Shown piece after piece: positions 1 through 8,200 of a stretch of DNA of 64,000 nucleotides (its first letter is position 1; every line of letters begins with the position of its first letter). The position numbers and the translations under genes were made by a program. The DNA comes from Thermoleophilia bacterium (GTDB lineage Bacteria; Actinomycetota; Thermoleophilia; Miltoncostaeales; Miltoncostaeaceae): contig JADLHW010000059.1 of NCBI GenBank assembly GCA_020848615.1, positions 1 to 64,000 on the forward strand. Direction: 5' to 3'. The notes below the pieces were generated by a model, which searched no databases, had not been told where the DNA came from, and was given only the letters and a program-made list of their open reading frames with translations.

Positions 1-65
1 GCCAGCCCCTCCGGCGCCTTCTCAGCGAGGGTCCGCAGTCCGGGCAGCGTCAGCGGGTGAGGCAT
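1..65 (-). CDS. N-terminal start of an unidentified protein (runs off the window)
   Basis: An ATG at 65 on the minus strand opens a frame that stays open to the window edge, starting MPHPLTLPGLRTLAEKAP. Only about 21 residues are visible, too few for a family call. Support for a real start is the box CACTAT exactly 6 nt upstream, matching the leaderless promoter seen before many genes here, and the G/C-rich third positions. There is no Shine-Dalgarno sequence. Confidence 0.45.
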   Translation of the reverse strand, partial: MPHPLTLPGLRTLAEKAPEGL

Positions 66-71
66 GAGTCG

Positions 72-77
72 ATAGTG
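72..77 (-). promoter_or_regulatory. -10 box of a leaderless promoter
   Basis: On the minus strand CACTAT is followed by 6 nt and then the ATG at 65. This is the geometry expected when transcription starts on the first base of the start codon. No convincing -35 box is visible. Confidence 0.4.
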
Positions 78-218
78 CCCGGAGCCGTCGAGGCCGCGCA
101 GACTCCGTCGCTCGCCGCGGACGTGGTTTTCTCAGGGCCTGCCGAGCGCCCGTCGGGGACAGGTCGGGGGCGTCCTGGGACGGCATCCCCGACACATGGA
201 AGAGCCCTGCAAATTCAG

Positions 219-292
219 AGCGGGAGACGGGACTCGAACCCGCGACCCTCAGCTTGGAAGGCTGACGCTCTAGCCAACTGAGCTACTCCCGC
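219..292 (-). tRNA. tRNA-Gly (anticodon TCC)
   Basis: The minus strand folds as a standard cloverleaf: acceptor GCGGGAG/CTCCCGC, D-loop AGTTGGCTAGA, anticodon loop CTTCCAA giving TCC, and T-loop GTTCGAGTC. The discriminator base is T and CCA is not encoded. A TAGGGT box at 304-309 could be its promoter. Confidence 0.95.
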
Positions 293-357
293 GTCAGGCC
301 CTGACCCTAGCAAGCCCTCCCCGGCGCCCGCAGCGGGGGCGCCGGGGAGGGGTGGGA

Positions 358-560
358 TCATCGGAGCGCGACGGAGGTGCGGGCCGAGAACCCCGTCCCC
401 GTGACCTTGACGACGGCCGTCCTCGGGCGGAAGGCGCCGTTCCGCAGGCGGACGGTGGTCGTCCCGGCGGGCAGGGCGATGGTCCTGCGGGCGAGCTGAT
501 GGGCCCTCGTGACCAAGCGCCGGCCGACACGGACCCGCCGGGTCTGGGTGACCGGGGCCC
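358..560 (-). pseudogene. Displaced C-terminal coding tail of the upstream lipoprotein (probable frameshift)
   Basis: This minus-strand frame ends with TGA at 358-360 and encodes about 60 residues ending TGTGFSARTSVALR. Third positions are almost all G or C, as in real genes of this window. No start codon or ribosome binding site is visible, and it continues directly from the lipoprotein at 572-1084 but in a different frame. The simplest reading is that a single-base indel near 555-580 split one gene. The ATGA at the lipoprotein stop opens the third frame, not this one, so translational coupling does not explain it. A sequencing error is equally possible. Confidence 0.5.
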
Positions 561-571
561 GACCCCCGCCC

Positions 572-1084
572 TCATCGCACCCGCAGCAGGCACGCCGCCC
601 ACGCCGGGTCCCCGCGTCCGGGGACCTCGGCGCGCAGCACGATGGGTCCGTCCGGGACCACCACGTTCCAGTCGACCCGTGGTTTGGGGTCGAGCTCGGT
701 GACGGTGGTGCCGTCACCCGTGGTGAGCGTGAGGGAGGTCACCTCACCGAACGGCAGCACGAAGGTGAGCTCGTCACCGGCGAAGGCGGGGATGTCCGGC
801 AGGGACGCACTGGGGCATTCCGGCCACACCGGGTCGCCGCAGGACGTCATGCCGTCCTCGCTCCAGCACCCGCCGTAGCCCACCATCTCGGTCTCGCCGG
901 TCTCGCCGATCACGCGCACCGGCGGCGGCCCCCCGGGTGCGGTGGTCGTCGCGGGGCCCGCGGTGGTCGCCTGCGTGGGCGTCACCTGCGCCGCGTCGTC
1001 CCCGCAGCCCGCGGCGCCCGCGAGCAGCAGCACGGCGGCGGCGGCGGCGACGCGGCTAGTACAGCGCGTTGACGGCCAGCGCAT
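572..1084 (-). CDS. Small secreted lipoprotein, unknown function
   Basis: A 170-residue protein beginning MRWPSTRCTSR, with a hydrophobic stretch of Ala, Val and Leu and then AGAAGC, a plausible but non-classical lipobox ahead of GDD. A Thr/Pro-rich linker follows, then a globular part with four further cysteines (GGCWSEDG, TSCGD, WPECP, AACLL). The ATG at 1084 is chosen because GGGGAGGGG lies just upstream; a start 39 nt further up has no such signal. It overlaps the end of the metalloprotease gene by 29 nt, which suggests co-transcription. The family is not recognised. The true protein may continue into the out-of-frame tail at 358-560. Confidence 0.7.
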   Translation of the reverse strand: MRWPSTRCTSRVAAAAAVLLLAGAAGCGDDAAQVTPTQATTAGPATTTAPGGPPPVRVIGETGETEMVGYGGCWSEDGMTSCGDPVWPECPSASLPDIPAFAGDELTFVLPFGEVTSLTLTTGDGTTVTELDPKPRVDWNVVVPDGPIVLRAEVPGRGDPAWAACLLRVR

Positions 1085-2060
1085 CGCCCCTCCCCAGGCG
1101 CCGGTAGATGGTGCTCCCGGCACGGACGAACGGGTACATCACGTTCCCCGTGTCCCGCACATGCTCAAGCCCCAGGGTGTGCCCGGTTTCGTGCACCAGG
1201 ACGCTCTGCAGGTCGATGCGGCGCCCCGGGCGGCCGCCGGCCGCGTACCCCCGCCGGTGGTTCTTGTCGACGCGGATGTCGCTCTCGGTGGAGCGGCGCC
1301 CCGTCGACCACGTGAACGTGCACGCGACGGCGCCCACGCAGGCCCCGCCGAGCTCGTTCGTCTCGCCGAACCCGATGGTGTTGATGCCGTTCTTGCCGAT
1401 CCCGCGGGTGGTGATCCCCCGGTACCGGAACGTCACCCGGGACGCGTCGCGCACGCCGCACCGGTTCCGGTTGCGCGCCCACGTGGCGCGGGCCGCCTTC
1501 GCCGCGGTGAGCACCCGCGACGCACCCGGGCGGCGCGGCACGGACCGGGCGTTCAGCCGCCACGGGATGGGCATCGACGTCCACCGCTGCCCGCTGCGGT
1601 TCTGCACGTTGCGGCAGCCGCCGCGCCCCGCCTGGGACGCGCCCACGGGGCTGCCCGGCGGCAGGGCATCCACCCGGTCGACCGACAGCTCCAGGTCGCC
1701 GGAGGCGTCGTAGTACTCCACGCCGCGGTACCTGCCGGACGCGTCGATCTCCGCGGTGGCGTACATCGTGCCGTCCGGGCGGGTGAGCTCCACCACCGTG
1801 CCGTCCGCCACGTCCCGCACGACGGCGTCCCCGCCGGCGGGGACGCCGAAGTCCTCCGGCACCCCGGCGACCGGTCCCCACTCCGGCAGCGCCGGCACGC
1901 CGGCCGGCAGCGGTTCGGTGGACGCCGCCGTCGGTGGCGCGGTGCCGGTGGATGCGCCGCCCCCACCGCCCCGCGAGCCGATCACGACGACCGCCACCAC
2001 CGCGGCCGCGGTGACGACGGCGGCCACGGCGATCGCGGCGCGCCTGGGGCGGGATGGCAT
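1056..2060 (-). CDS. Secreted or membrane-anchored matrixin-like zinc metalloprotease
   Basis: A 334-residue protein. The N-terminus MPSRPRRAA is followed by one long Ala/Val hydrophobic segment (about residues 8-28) and a Gly/Ser/Thr-rich linker, so it is exported and possibly anchored. The C-terminal region has HETGHTLGLEH, the HExxHxxGxxH zinc-binding motif of metzincins, followed by the Met of GNVMYP as the Met-turn. This fits the matrixin (M10-like) peptidase fold. Four or more cysteines precede the catalytic region. ATG at 2060 is preferred over one 24 nt upstream because it places the basic residues directly before the membrane segment. The substrate is unknown. It lies upstream of, and overlaps, a lipoprotein gene on the same strand. 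Confidence 0.85.
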   Translation of the reverse strand: MPSRPRRAAIAVAAVVTAAAVVAVVVIGSRGGGGGASTGTAPPTAASTEPLPAGVPALPEWGPVAGVPEDFGVPAGGDAVVRDVADGTVVELTRPDGTMYATAEIDASGRYRGVEYYDASGDLELSVDRVDALPPGSPVGASQAGRGGCRNVQNRSGQRWTSMPIPWRLNARSVPRRPGASRVLTAAKAARATWARNRNRCGVRDASRVTFRYRGITTRGIGKNGINTIGFGETNELGGACVGAVACTFTWSTGRRSTESDIRVDKNHRRGYAAGGRPGRRIDLQSVLVHETGHTLGLEHVRDTGNVMYPFVRAGSTIYRRLGRGDALAVNALY

Positions 2061-2169
2061 CGGGGAATCCACTCCGCGGGCCAACCTAACAGCGCCGCCC
2101 CGCCGCGCGCAGCGTCCCCGGGGATCCGCCGCCCGCGGGCGGTCGCGCCGGCCCGGCGTGCTCGGCCGG

Positions 2170-4980
2170 TCAGGACGCCCAGGCGGCCCGCGGGCCCCGC
2201 GCCAGGCGGGCCATCACCCGCGCGGCGGGCTCCCAGAACTGCGCGCCGGCGCACCGCTCCAGCTCCGCGATCGCGTCGCTCACGGGGCGCACCGTGCCGT
2301 AGTGCCGGGCCCGGATCATCACGTCCCACGCGTCGGCGACGGCGATGAGGCGCGCGCCCTCCGGGATCGCCTCGCCGGCGAGGCCGTCGGGGTACCCGCC
2401 GCCGTCCCAGTGCTCGTGGTGATGCCGGATCCACCGGCACTGCTCCGCCGTGAGCGCATCGGCGGTGATCTCCGCGCCGAGGGCCGCGTGCCGCTTCACC
2501 ACCTCGTACTCGGACGGCTCCAGACCGCCGGGCTTGAACAGCACCGCGTCGGGCACGCCGAGCTTGCCCACGTCGTGCAGCAGCGCCGCGTCCCGCAGCA
2601 CCGCCGCCCGCTCCGGGCTCCACCCGATCGCCAGGGCCAGGCGGCGGGACAGGCTCGCCACCCGCTCGGAATGCGCCTTGGTGGAGGCGTCCTTGGCGTC
2701 CACGGCCCGGGCGAGGGACCGCAGCGCCACCAGGGTCTGGGTGCGCTCCAGCCGGTTCGCGCGCTCTTCGATCGACAGGGAGTCGACGACCTCCGGGGAG
2801 TACAGGCACACCTGGTTGCGGCCGTTGGCCTTCGCCCAGTACAGGGCGCCGTCGGCCAGGCGGTACAGCTCACCGGCGTCACGGGCACGCGACAGGTCCG
2901 ACACGCCCGCCGACACGGTGATCCGCTCGCCCTGCCACAGCGGCGCCCCGCCGATGGCCGCCCGGGTGCGCTCGAGGGCCTGCATCGCGGTGAGGCCGTC
3001 GGTCTCCGGGAGGATCCACGCGAACTCCTCACCGCCCACGCGGGCCATCAGCTCGCTGGCGCGGGCGTTGCCCTCCAGCATGCGGGCGAGGGCCGCGAGC
3101 ACCGCGTCGCCGGCCTGGTGGCCGTGCAGGTCGTTCAGCCGCTTGAAGTGGTCGATGTCGATGAGCGCCAGGCTCAGCGGCCGCCCGTACCGCTGGGCGC
3201 GGGCCACCTCGGTGCGCAGTCGCTCGTGGAACGCCCGGTGGTTCGCCAGCCCGGTGAGGGGGTCCTCCAGCGCCTGCTCGCGCAGCTGCTCCCGCTGCTC
3301 GTGGGCGACGAGGGCCACCGACACCAGCTCCGCGAACCGCTCCAGGCGGGCCTCCGCGCCGGCGGGCACCGACCCGCCGGGCCGTCCCACCGCGACGGCC
3401 GCTCCCCACAGGGCCTCGTCCACGCGCACCGGCGCCGCGACGGCCGACACCATCGCCGAGTGGCCGCCGGGTGACTCCAGCGGCGCCGCGGCCCGTGAGG
3501 TGCGGCCGCTGTCGCGCAGCGCCGCCAGGGCCGTGCCGTCGGCGACCAGCACCCGGTCGTCGGGCCGCCACGGCAGTCGCGGGGAGGCGGCCACCACGGT
3601 GGCGTGCGCGTCGTCGTGGTCGAAGCGCAGCACCATGCCGCCGTCGACCTCCAGCAGGCGGGGGATCTCCTCGGCCACCATCCCCAGCACGGGGCCCGGC
3701 TCGGTCTGGTTCGCCACCGCCATCGCCACGCGCCGCAATGCCGCCTGCTCGGCGGCCTGCAGCTCCGAGCGCTCCGCCCGGTCGCTGGCCTCCCGCTCGG
3801 CGGCGAGGCGGGCCGTGGCGTCGCGCGACACCCAGATGAGCGCCGACAGCTCCCCGTCGTCGTCGTGGATCGGGCGGATGCTGGTGTCCAGCCACACGGA
3901 GCTGCCGTCGGGACGCACCACCCGGTAGGTGAGCGTCTCGATGAACGCCCGGCCCTCCCGCAGGCGCCGCAGGCCGGCCCGCAGGCGCTCCCGGTCGTCG
4001 GTGTGCACGTACTCGACGGGGCTGGTGCCCACCAGTTCGTCCGGGGCCCGGCCCAGCAGCGCCCGGCTCGCCTCGCTGACGGTCCGGAAGCCGCCGTCCA
4101 GGTCGTGCGCCGAGATCATGTCGCCGGCGTGGCGGGCGACGAAGCCCAGCTCCTCGGCCATCTTGCGGCTGCGTTCCTCCACGGCCCGGCGGGCGGTGAC
4201 GTCCCGGGCGGAGGACTGCGCCTCGATGAGCCGGCCGTCCTCGTCGCGCAGGGCGTGGGACACGGCCTCCACCCACAGCCACTGCCCGTCGCGGTGCCGG
4301 ATGCGGAACGTCGCGGTGGCGCTGTCCGCCCCGCGGCTCAGCCGGAGGTGCTCGCGCACCACGGTGTGCCAGTCGTCGGGGTGGACGAAGTCCTCCAGGC
4401 GCGCGCCGCTGATCTCGGCCAGGGCGTACCCCAGCACGCGCTCCACCGACGGCGACAGGTACAGGAACCGCAGGCTGCTGGACACCCGCACCACGATGTC
4501 GGTGGAGTTGTCGGCCAGCAGCTCATGGGTGCGGCGGGCCTCCTGCCAGGCCTCCTCGATCAGCAGCCGCTCGGTGACGTCCTCCACGGTCACCACCACG
4601 CCCAGCGTGCGGCCGGCGCCGTCACGGGCCGCGTCCCAGGTCACGCGGGCCACCAGGTTCGTGCCGTCGCTGCGCAACAGCGTGCACTCGCCCTCCACCG
4701 GTGGGGCGCCGGCCCACAGCGCGCGGATGTCGCCGAGCAGGGCGTCGGCGGCCTCCGGCGGCCACCACGGCGGCGGGAGGGCCGTGCCCTCCAGCACCCC
4801 GGGATCGAAGCCGGTGAGGTCACCCAGGCGGGCGTTCATCGCGGCCATCCGCCCCTCGGCGTCGTACACCGCGACGCCCTCGCCGACGGCCTGCAGCAGG
4901 GCGTCCGCGGTCCACCCGGAGGGAAACGGCGGGGGAGGGGAGGTGAGCCGCGCGCTGGGCGCGCCGGATGCGGGCGTCAC
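2170..4980 (-). CDS. PAS-PAS-PAS-GAF-GGDEF-HD-GYP signalling protein (c-di-GMP synthesis and breakdown)
   Basis: A 936-residue cytoplasmic protein without membrane segments. Three PAS-like domains lie at about 25-140, 150-265 and 280-395, and a GAF-like domain at about 410-560. A diguanylate cyclase domain follows with DPLTGLANHRAF near 573 and GGEEF at 649-653. A C-terminal HD-GYP phosphodiesterase domain has HDVGKLGVPD from 802 and HHEHWDGGGYP from 854. Both catalytic signatures are complete, so it could make and degrade cyclic di-GMP. The inhibitory RxxD site is replaced by RASE, so product inhibition through that site is doubtful. The start is GTG; the gene stands alone. Confidence 0.9.
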   Translation of the reverse strand: MTPASGAPSARLTSPPPPFPSGWTADALLQAVGEGVAVYDAEGRMAAMNARLGDLTGFDPGVLEGTALPPPWWPPEAADALLGDIRALWAGAPPVEGECTLLRSDGTNLVARVTWDAARDGAGRTLGVVVTVEDVTERLLIEEAWQEARRTHELLADNSTDIVVRVSSSLRFLYLSPSVERVLGYALAEISGARLEDFVHPDDWHTVVREHLRLSRGADSATATFRIRHRDGQWLWVEAVSHALRDEDGRLIEAQSSARDVTARRAVEERSRKMAEELGFVARHAGDMISAHDLDGGFRTVSEASRALLGRAPDELVGTSPVEYVHTDDRERLRAGLRRLREGRAFIETLTYRVVRPDGSSVWLDTSIRPIHDDDGELSALIWVSRDATARLAAEREASDRAERSELQAAEQAALRRVAMAVANQTEPGPVLGMVAEEIPRLLEVDGGMVLRFDHDDAHATVVAASPRLPWRPDDRVLVADGTALAALRDSGRTSRAAAPLESPGGHSAMVSAVAAPVRVDEALWGAAVAVGRPGGSVPAGAEARLERFAELVSVALVAHEQREQLREQALEDPLTGLANHRAFHERLRTEVARAQRYGRPLSLALIDIDHFKRLNDLHGHQAGDAVLAALARMLEGNARASELMARVGGEEFAWILPETDGLTAMQALERTRAAIGGAPLWQGERITVSAGVSDLSRARDAGELYRLADGALYWAKANGRNQVCLYSPEVVDSLSIEERANRLERTQTLVALRSLARAVDAKDASTKAHSERVASLSRRLALAIGWSPERAAVLRDAALLHDVGKLGVPDAVLFKPGGLEPSEYEVVKRHAALGAEITADALTAEQCRWIRHHHEHWDGGGYPDGLAGEAIPEGARLIAVADAWDVMIRARHYGTVRPVSDAIAELERCAGAQFWEPAARVMARLARGPRAAWAS

Positions 4981-5058
4981 GTCGATGGGCGCGATTGTTG
5001 CGCGTTTCGGCGCGGTTTCCGAACGCCGCGCGGAATGCCGCCTCGGCGGTTCTGGCGG

Positions 5059-6432
5059 TTACTGCGGGAGGGCGATCACCACGAGCTTCGGCTCGGTCAT
5101 GGACCGCACCGCGTACCGCGGCCCCTCCCGGGTGTTGCCGGAGTCCTTGACGCCGCCGTAGGGCTGCTGGTCGGCGCGGAAGGTGGGGGTCGCGTTGATC
5201 ACCACCCCCCCGAACTCCAGGCGCCGCGCCCAGGCGACGGCGTGGTCCACGCGGGCGGTGAAGATGCCGGCCTGCAGGCCGTACGGCGAGGCGTTCGCCA
5301 ACGCCACGGCCTCGTCCACGGTGTCGTACCCCGCCACCCCGACCACCGGCCCGAAGACCTCCTCGCAGCTCACCCGCATGCCGGGGGTGATGCCGTCCAG
5401 GACGGTGGGGTGGATGAGGCGGCCCTCCTCGGTGCCGCCGGTGAGGATCCGCGCGCCCGCGGCCTGCGCCTGGCGGATCCAGTCCATCACCCGGCGCTGG
5501 GCGGCCTCGGTGATCACGGGCCCCACCTGGGTGGCCTCGTCGGCGGGGTCGCCCACCACCAGCGCCTCCACCCGCGGCACCAGGGCCTCCAGGAACGCCG
5601 CGTGCACCGACCGGTGCGCGTACACGCGCTGCACGCTGATGCACGACTGCCCGGCGTGGGCGAACCCGGAGGCCGCGACCGCGGCGGCCGCCGCCTCCAC
5701 GTCCGCGTCCTCGGCGACGATCACCGGCGTGGCGTTCCCGAGCTCCAGCGCCACGTGCTTGCGGGGGGCCCGCTCCCGGATCCCCCAGCCCACCCCGGGC
5801 GAGCCGGTGAACGAGATCATCGCGACGTCCGGGTGGTCCACCAGGGCGTTGCCCACCACCGCGCCGGCGCCGATGACCACCTGCAGTGCGTCCTCGGGGA
5901 GGCCCGCCTCATGGAGGATCCCCGCGAGCGCGAGGCCCGACAGGGGGGTGGTCTCGGCGGGCTTCAGCACCACCGGGCAGCCCGCGGCGATCGCCGGGGC
6001 GACCTTGTGCGCCACCAGGTTCAGGGGGAAGTTGAACGGTGCGATCGCCCCGATCACCCCGATGGGCTCACGCACGACGTAGGCGAGCTTCCCCTCCCCG
6101 GCGGCGGTCCCGTGCATCGGGACCATCTCACCCGTCAGCGTCCGTGCCTCGATGGCCGAGTACAGGAGGGTGTCGTGGCACCGGGCGACCTCCCCCCGGG
6201 CCTGGGCGATGGGCTTGGCGGCCTCCTCGCAGATCGTGCGTGCGAGCCGCTCCGCCCGCTCGGTCACCAGCCGCGCGGCGCGCTCCAGGATCTCGGCGCG
6301 CTCGGCGGCGGGGGCCGGCGGCAGGCACGCCCGGGCGCGGTCCACCGCCCGGTCCGCGGCGTCGGCGCCGACCTCCTCCAGGGTGGCGATGACCTCGCCG
6401 GTGAAGGGATTGGTGACCTCGAGCGTCGGCAC
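5059..6432 (-). CDS. NAD(P)-dependent aldehyde dehydrogenase
   Basis: A 457-residue aldehyde dehydrogenase superfamily protein. It oxidises an aldehyde to an acid with NAD(P)+. Visible features are the cofactor region APFNFPLNLVAHKVAPAIAAG, the active-site Glu in LELGNATP, the nucleophilic Cys in AGQSCISVQR, and the late EEVFGPV motif. The length is slightly short of the usual 480-500 residues, and overall it resembles the lactaldehyde/non-phosphorylating glyceraldehyde-3-phosphate dehydrogenase branch, but the substrate cannot be told from sequence. It starts 10 nt after nfo on the same strand, so the two are likely co-transcribed. Confidence 0.9.
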   Translation of the reverse strand: MPTLEVTNPFTGEVIATLEEVGADAADRAVDRARACLPPAPAAERAEILERAARLVTERAERLARTICEEAAKPIAQARGEVARCHDTLLYSAIEARTLTGEMVPMHGTAAGEGKLAYVVREPIGVIGAIAPFNFPLNLVAHKVAPAIAAGCPVVLKPAETTPLSGLALAGILHEAGLPEDALQVVIGAGAVVGNALVDHPDVAMISFTGSPGVGWGIRERAPRKHVALELGNATPVIVAEDADVEAAAAAVAASGFAHAGQSCISVQRVYAHRSVHAAFLEALVPRVEALVVGDPADEATQVGPVITEAAQRRVMDWIRQAQAAGARILTGGTEEGRLIHPTVLDGITPGMRVSCEEVFGPVVGVAGYDTVDEAVALANASPYGLQAGIFTARVDHAVAWARRLEFGGVVINATPTFRADQQPYGGVKDSGNTREGPRYAVRSMTEPKLVVIALPQ

Positions 6433-6442
6433 GGCGCGGCTC

Positions 6443-7357
6443 CTACCCCTGGCCCCGGAGGGCCAGACCCTCTTCCCGGAACCGCCGGGCCCGGTCCATG
6501 TTCTCCGCGTCGGGGCCGTTGCCGTCGACGCCGGGCACCTCCAGCACCACCGGCAGGTCCTGCAGGGCGGGGCACCCCAGGATGCGGCGCATCCCGTCCT
6601 CGCCGATCAGCCCGTCGCCGAGGTTCTCGTGGCGGTCGCGGTTCGACCCGAAGGCCGTCATCGAGTCGTTGAGGTGCAGGCACCGCAGCCGCTCGACGCC
6701 CACCACCCGGTCGAACTCCTCCAGCACCCGGTCGATGCCGCCGTCCTCGTGCACCGGGTAGCCGCTGGCGAACAGGTGCTGGGTGTCGAGGCAGAACCCC
6801 AGGCGGGTGGGGTGGTCGACGGCGTCGGCGACGCGGCGCAGCTGCTCGAAGGTGCGGCCGATGGTGTCGCCCGCCCCGGCGGTGTTCTCCAGGTACACGC
6901 AGCAGCCGCCGGGCACGGCGTCCAGGGCGTGGGCGATGCCGGTCCCGATGCGGTCGATCGCCTCGGGTTCGGTGGATCCCTTGCTGCTGCCCACGTGCAG
7001 CACGACCCCCGCCAGCCCCAGCCGCTCACCCACCTCCAGGTGCTGCATCAGGCTCTCCACCGAGCTGCGGTGGATGTTCCGGGTCGCGGTGGCGGGCTTG
7101 CCGGGCGGCCCGGTGGGGACCTCCTTGTCGGGTGCCCCCAGGTTGATGAGGTACAGCCCGTGGCTCACCAGGGGCCCCATGCCGGCGGCCGCCGCCTTCT
7201 GCCGGAACAGCGCGACCTGCTCGTCGGTGTGGGTGATGGGCCGCCAGGTGCGCGGGTTGTGGGTGAACACCTGCAGGCTCTCGCAGCCGATCGCCAGGCC
7301 GCGGTCCACCGCGTTGCTGATGCCGCCGGACGAGGAGACGTGCGCGCCGAATCGCAT
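6443..7357 (-). CDS. nfo: Endonuclease IV (AP endonuclease)
   Basis: A 304-residue protein of the AP endonuclease 2 family, a TIM barrel with a three-zinc site that cleaves DNA 5' of abasic sites in base excision repair. The metal ligands are visible: VSHGLYLINL, VLHVGSS, LENTAG, FCLDTQHLFASG, LHLNDS, NRDRHENLG and LEVPG. The length matches the family. The ATG at 7357 has TAGGAT exactly 6 nt upstream and no Shine-Dalgarno, so its mRNA is probably leaderless. Aldehyde dehydrogenase follows closely on the same strand. Confidence 0.95.
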   Translation of the reverse strand: MRFGAHVSSSGGISNAVDRGLAIGCESLQVFTHNPRTWRPITHTDEQVALFRQKAAAAGMGPLVSHGLYLINLGAPDKEVPTGPPGKPATATRNIHRSSVESLMQHLEVGERLGLAGVVLHVGSSKGSTEPEAIDRIGTGIAHALDAVPGGCCVYLENTAGAGDTIGRTFEQLRRVADAVDHPTRLGFCLDTQHLFASGYPVHEDGGIDRVLEEFDRVVGVERLRCLHLNDSMTAFGSNRDRHENLGDGLIGEDGMRRILGCPALQDLPVVLEVPGVDGNGPDAENMDRARRFREEGLALRGQG

Positions 7358-7363
7358 GCGCCG

Positions 7364-7369
7364 ATCCTA
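7364..7369 (-). promoter_or_regulatory. -10 box of the leaderless nfo promoter
   Basis: TAGGAT on the minus strand, 6 nt before the nfo ATG. Its first bases are also the stop codon of the upstream gene (7367-7369), so nfo can be transcribed on its own. Confidence 0.55.
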
Positions 7370-8101
7370 CGCGTCGCCGGTGGCGGCGCCCGGCGGGTCG
7401 TCCGCCGGTGGCCCGGTGAACGGCGGCGCGTCCCACAGCCGCTCCAGGGCGTCCACGTCGACCGGCGGCGGCGGGCCCTCCTCGGCCTGCGCGGCGACCT
7501 CCGCCAGCACCGTGAGGGCCTCCGCTCGGGCGTGCTCCCACCACACCTCGTATCCGGGCGGCGGCGAGGCCGGGCGTGCGAGCCACCCCTCGATCGCCGC
7601 GACCCGCCGGTCGGGTTCCGGCCGGGCATCGCGGATGCAGGCGATCACCCCGCGGTGCCACAAGCGCGGCGGGAGCGCCATGAGGGCCAGCAGATGCGGG
7701 TCCACGACGTCCAGCTGGAAGTGCAGGAGGCGCATGAGCGGCTCCTGGGGCCTCAGGCCGCGGCCGGTCCAGAACGCGGTGCGCAGCTCCCGCAGGGCGA
7801 GGGCGGCCTCGTGCACGGTGAGCTGCTCGGCCGGCTGGGCGGCGGCGCCGGCGTGCAGCATCGTCCAGGCCGCCAGGGCGGGGATGGCGCCCAGGGCGTC
7901 GGCGCCGTGCCGGCGCAGGCCGGACACCGCCGCCCGGCTCTCGATCCACCGGTGGGGGCGCAGCGCACCGGCGAGGGTGCCCACCACGCCCGCCGCTCCG
8001 CCGCAGCCGTGCACGCCGATCGCCAGGCCGGCGCGGCCGTCGGCGGGGAACGCGCGGGCCACCAGGTCGGCGCCCGGGTAGTGGTCGTCCGGCGGGGGCA
8101 T
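7367..8101 (-). CDS. Hypothetical protein, 244 residues
   Basis: Begins MPPPDDHYPGADLVARAFP and ends GAATGDA. It is rich in Ala, Leu and Trp and looks mainly alpha-helical. No signal peptide or clear membrane segment is present and no catalytic motif was recognised. The middle part (RPQEPLMRLLHFQLDVVDPHLLALMALPPRLW) is the most conserved-looking stretch. The ATG at 8101 has a TACGCT box 9 nt upstream. It is divergent from gltX, 99 nt apart. No function is proposed. Confidence 0.75.
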   Translation of the reverse strand: MPPPDDHYPGADLVARAFPADGRAGLAIGVHGCGGAAGVVGTLAGALRPHRWIESRAAVSGLRRHGADALGAIPALAAWTMLHAGAAAQPAEQLTVHEAALALRELRTAFWTGRGLRPQEPLMRLLHFQLDVVDPHLLALMALPPRLWHRGVIACIRDARPEPDRRVAAIEGWLARPASPPPGYEVWWEHARAEALTVLAEVAAQAEEGPPPPVDVDALERLWDAPPFTGPPADDPPGAATGDA

Positions 8102-8188
8102 GGCGGGGCCAGCGTATGCCGGGCGGGGCCTGCGGCGCACGTCCTGGCGGCGTGCCCGGCGGGGCGGGGCGCGGCGTCGCCGCGTCGG

Positions 8189-8194
8189 TATCCT
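8189..8194 (+). promoter_or_regulatory. -10 box of the leaderless gltX promoter
   Basis: TATCCT followed by exactly 6 nt (TGCCGG) and the GTG start of gltX. This supports the GTG at 8201 despite the lack of a ribosome binding site. Confidence 0.6.
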
Positions 8195-8200
8195 TGCCGG

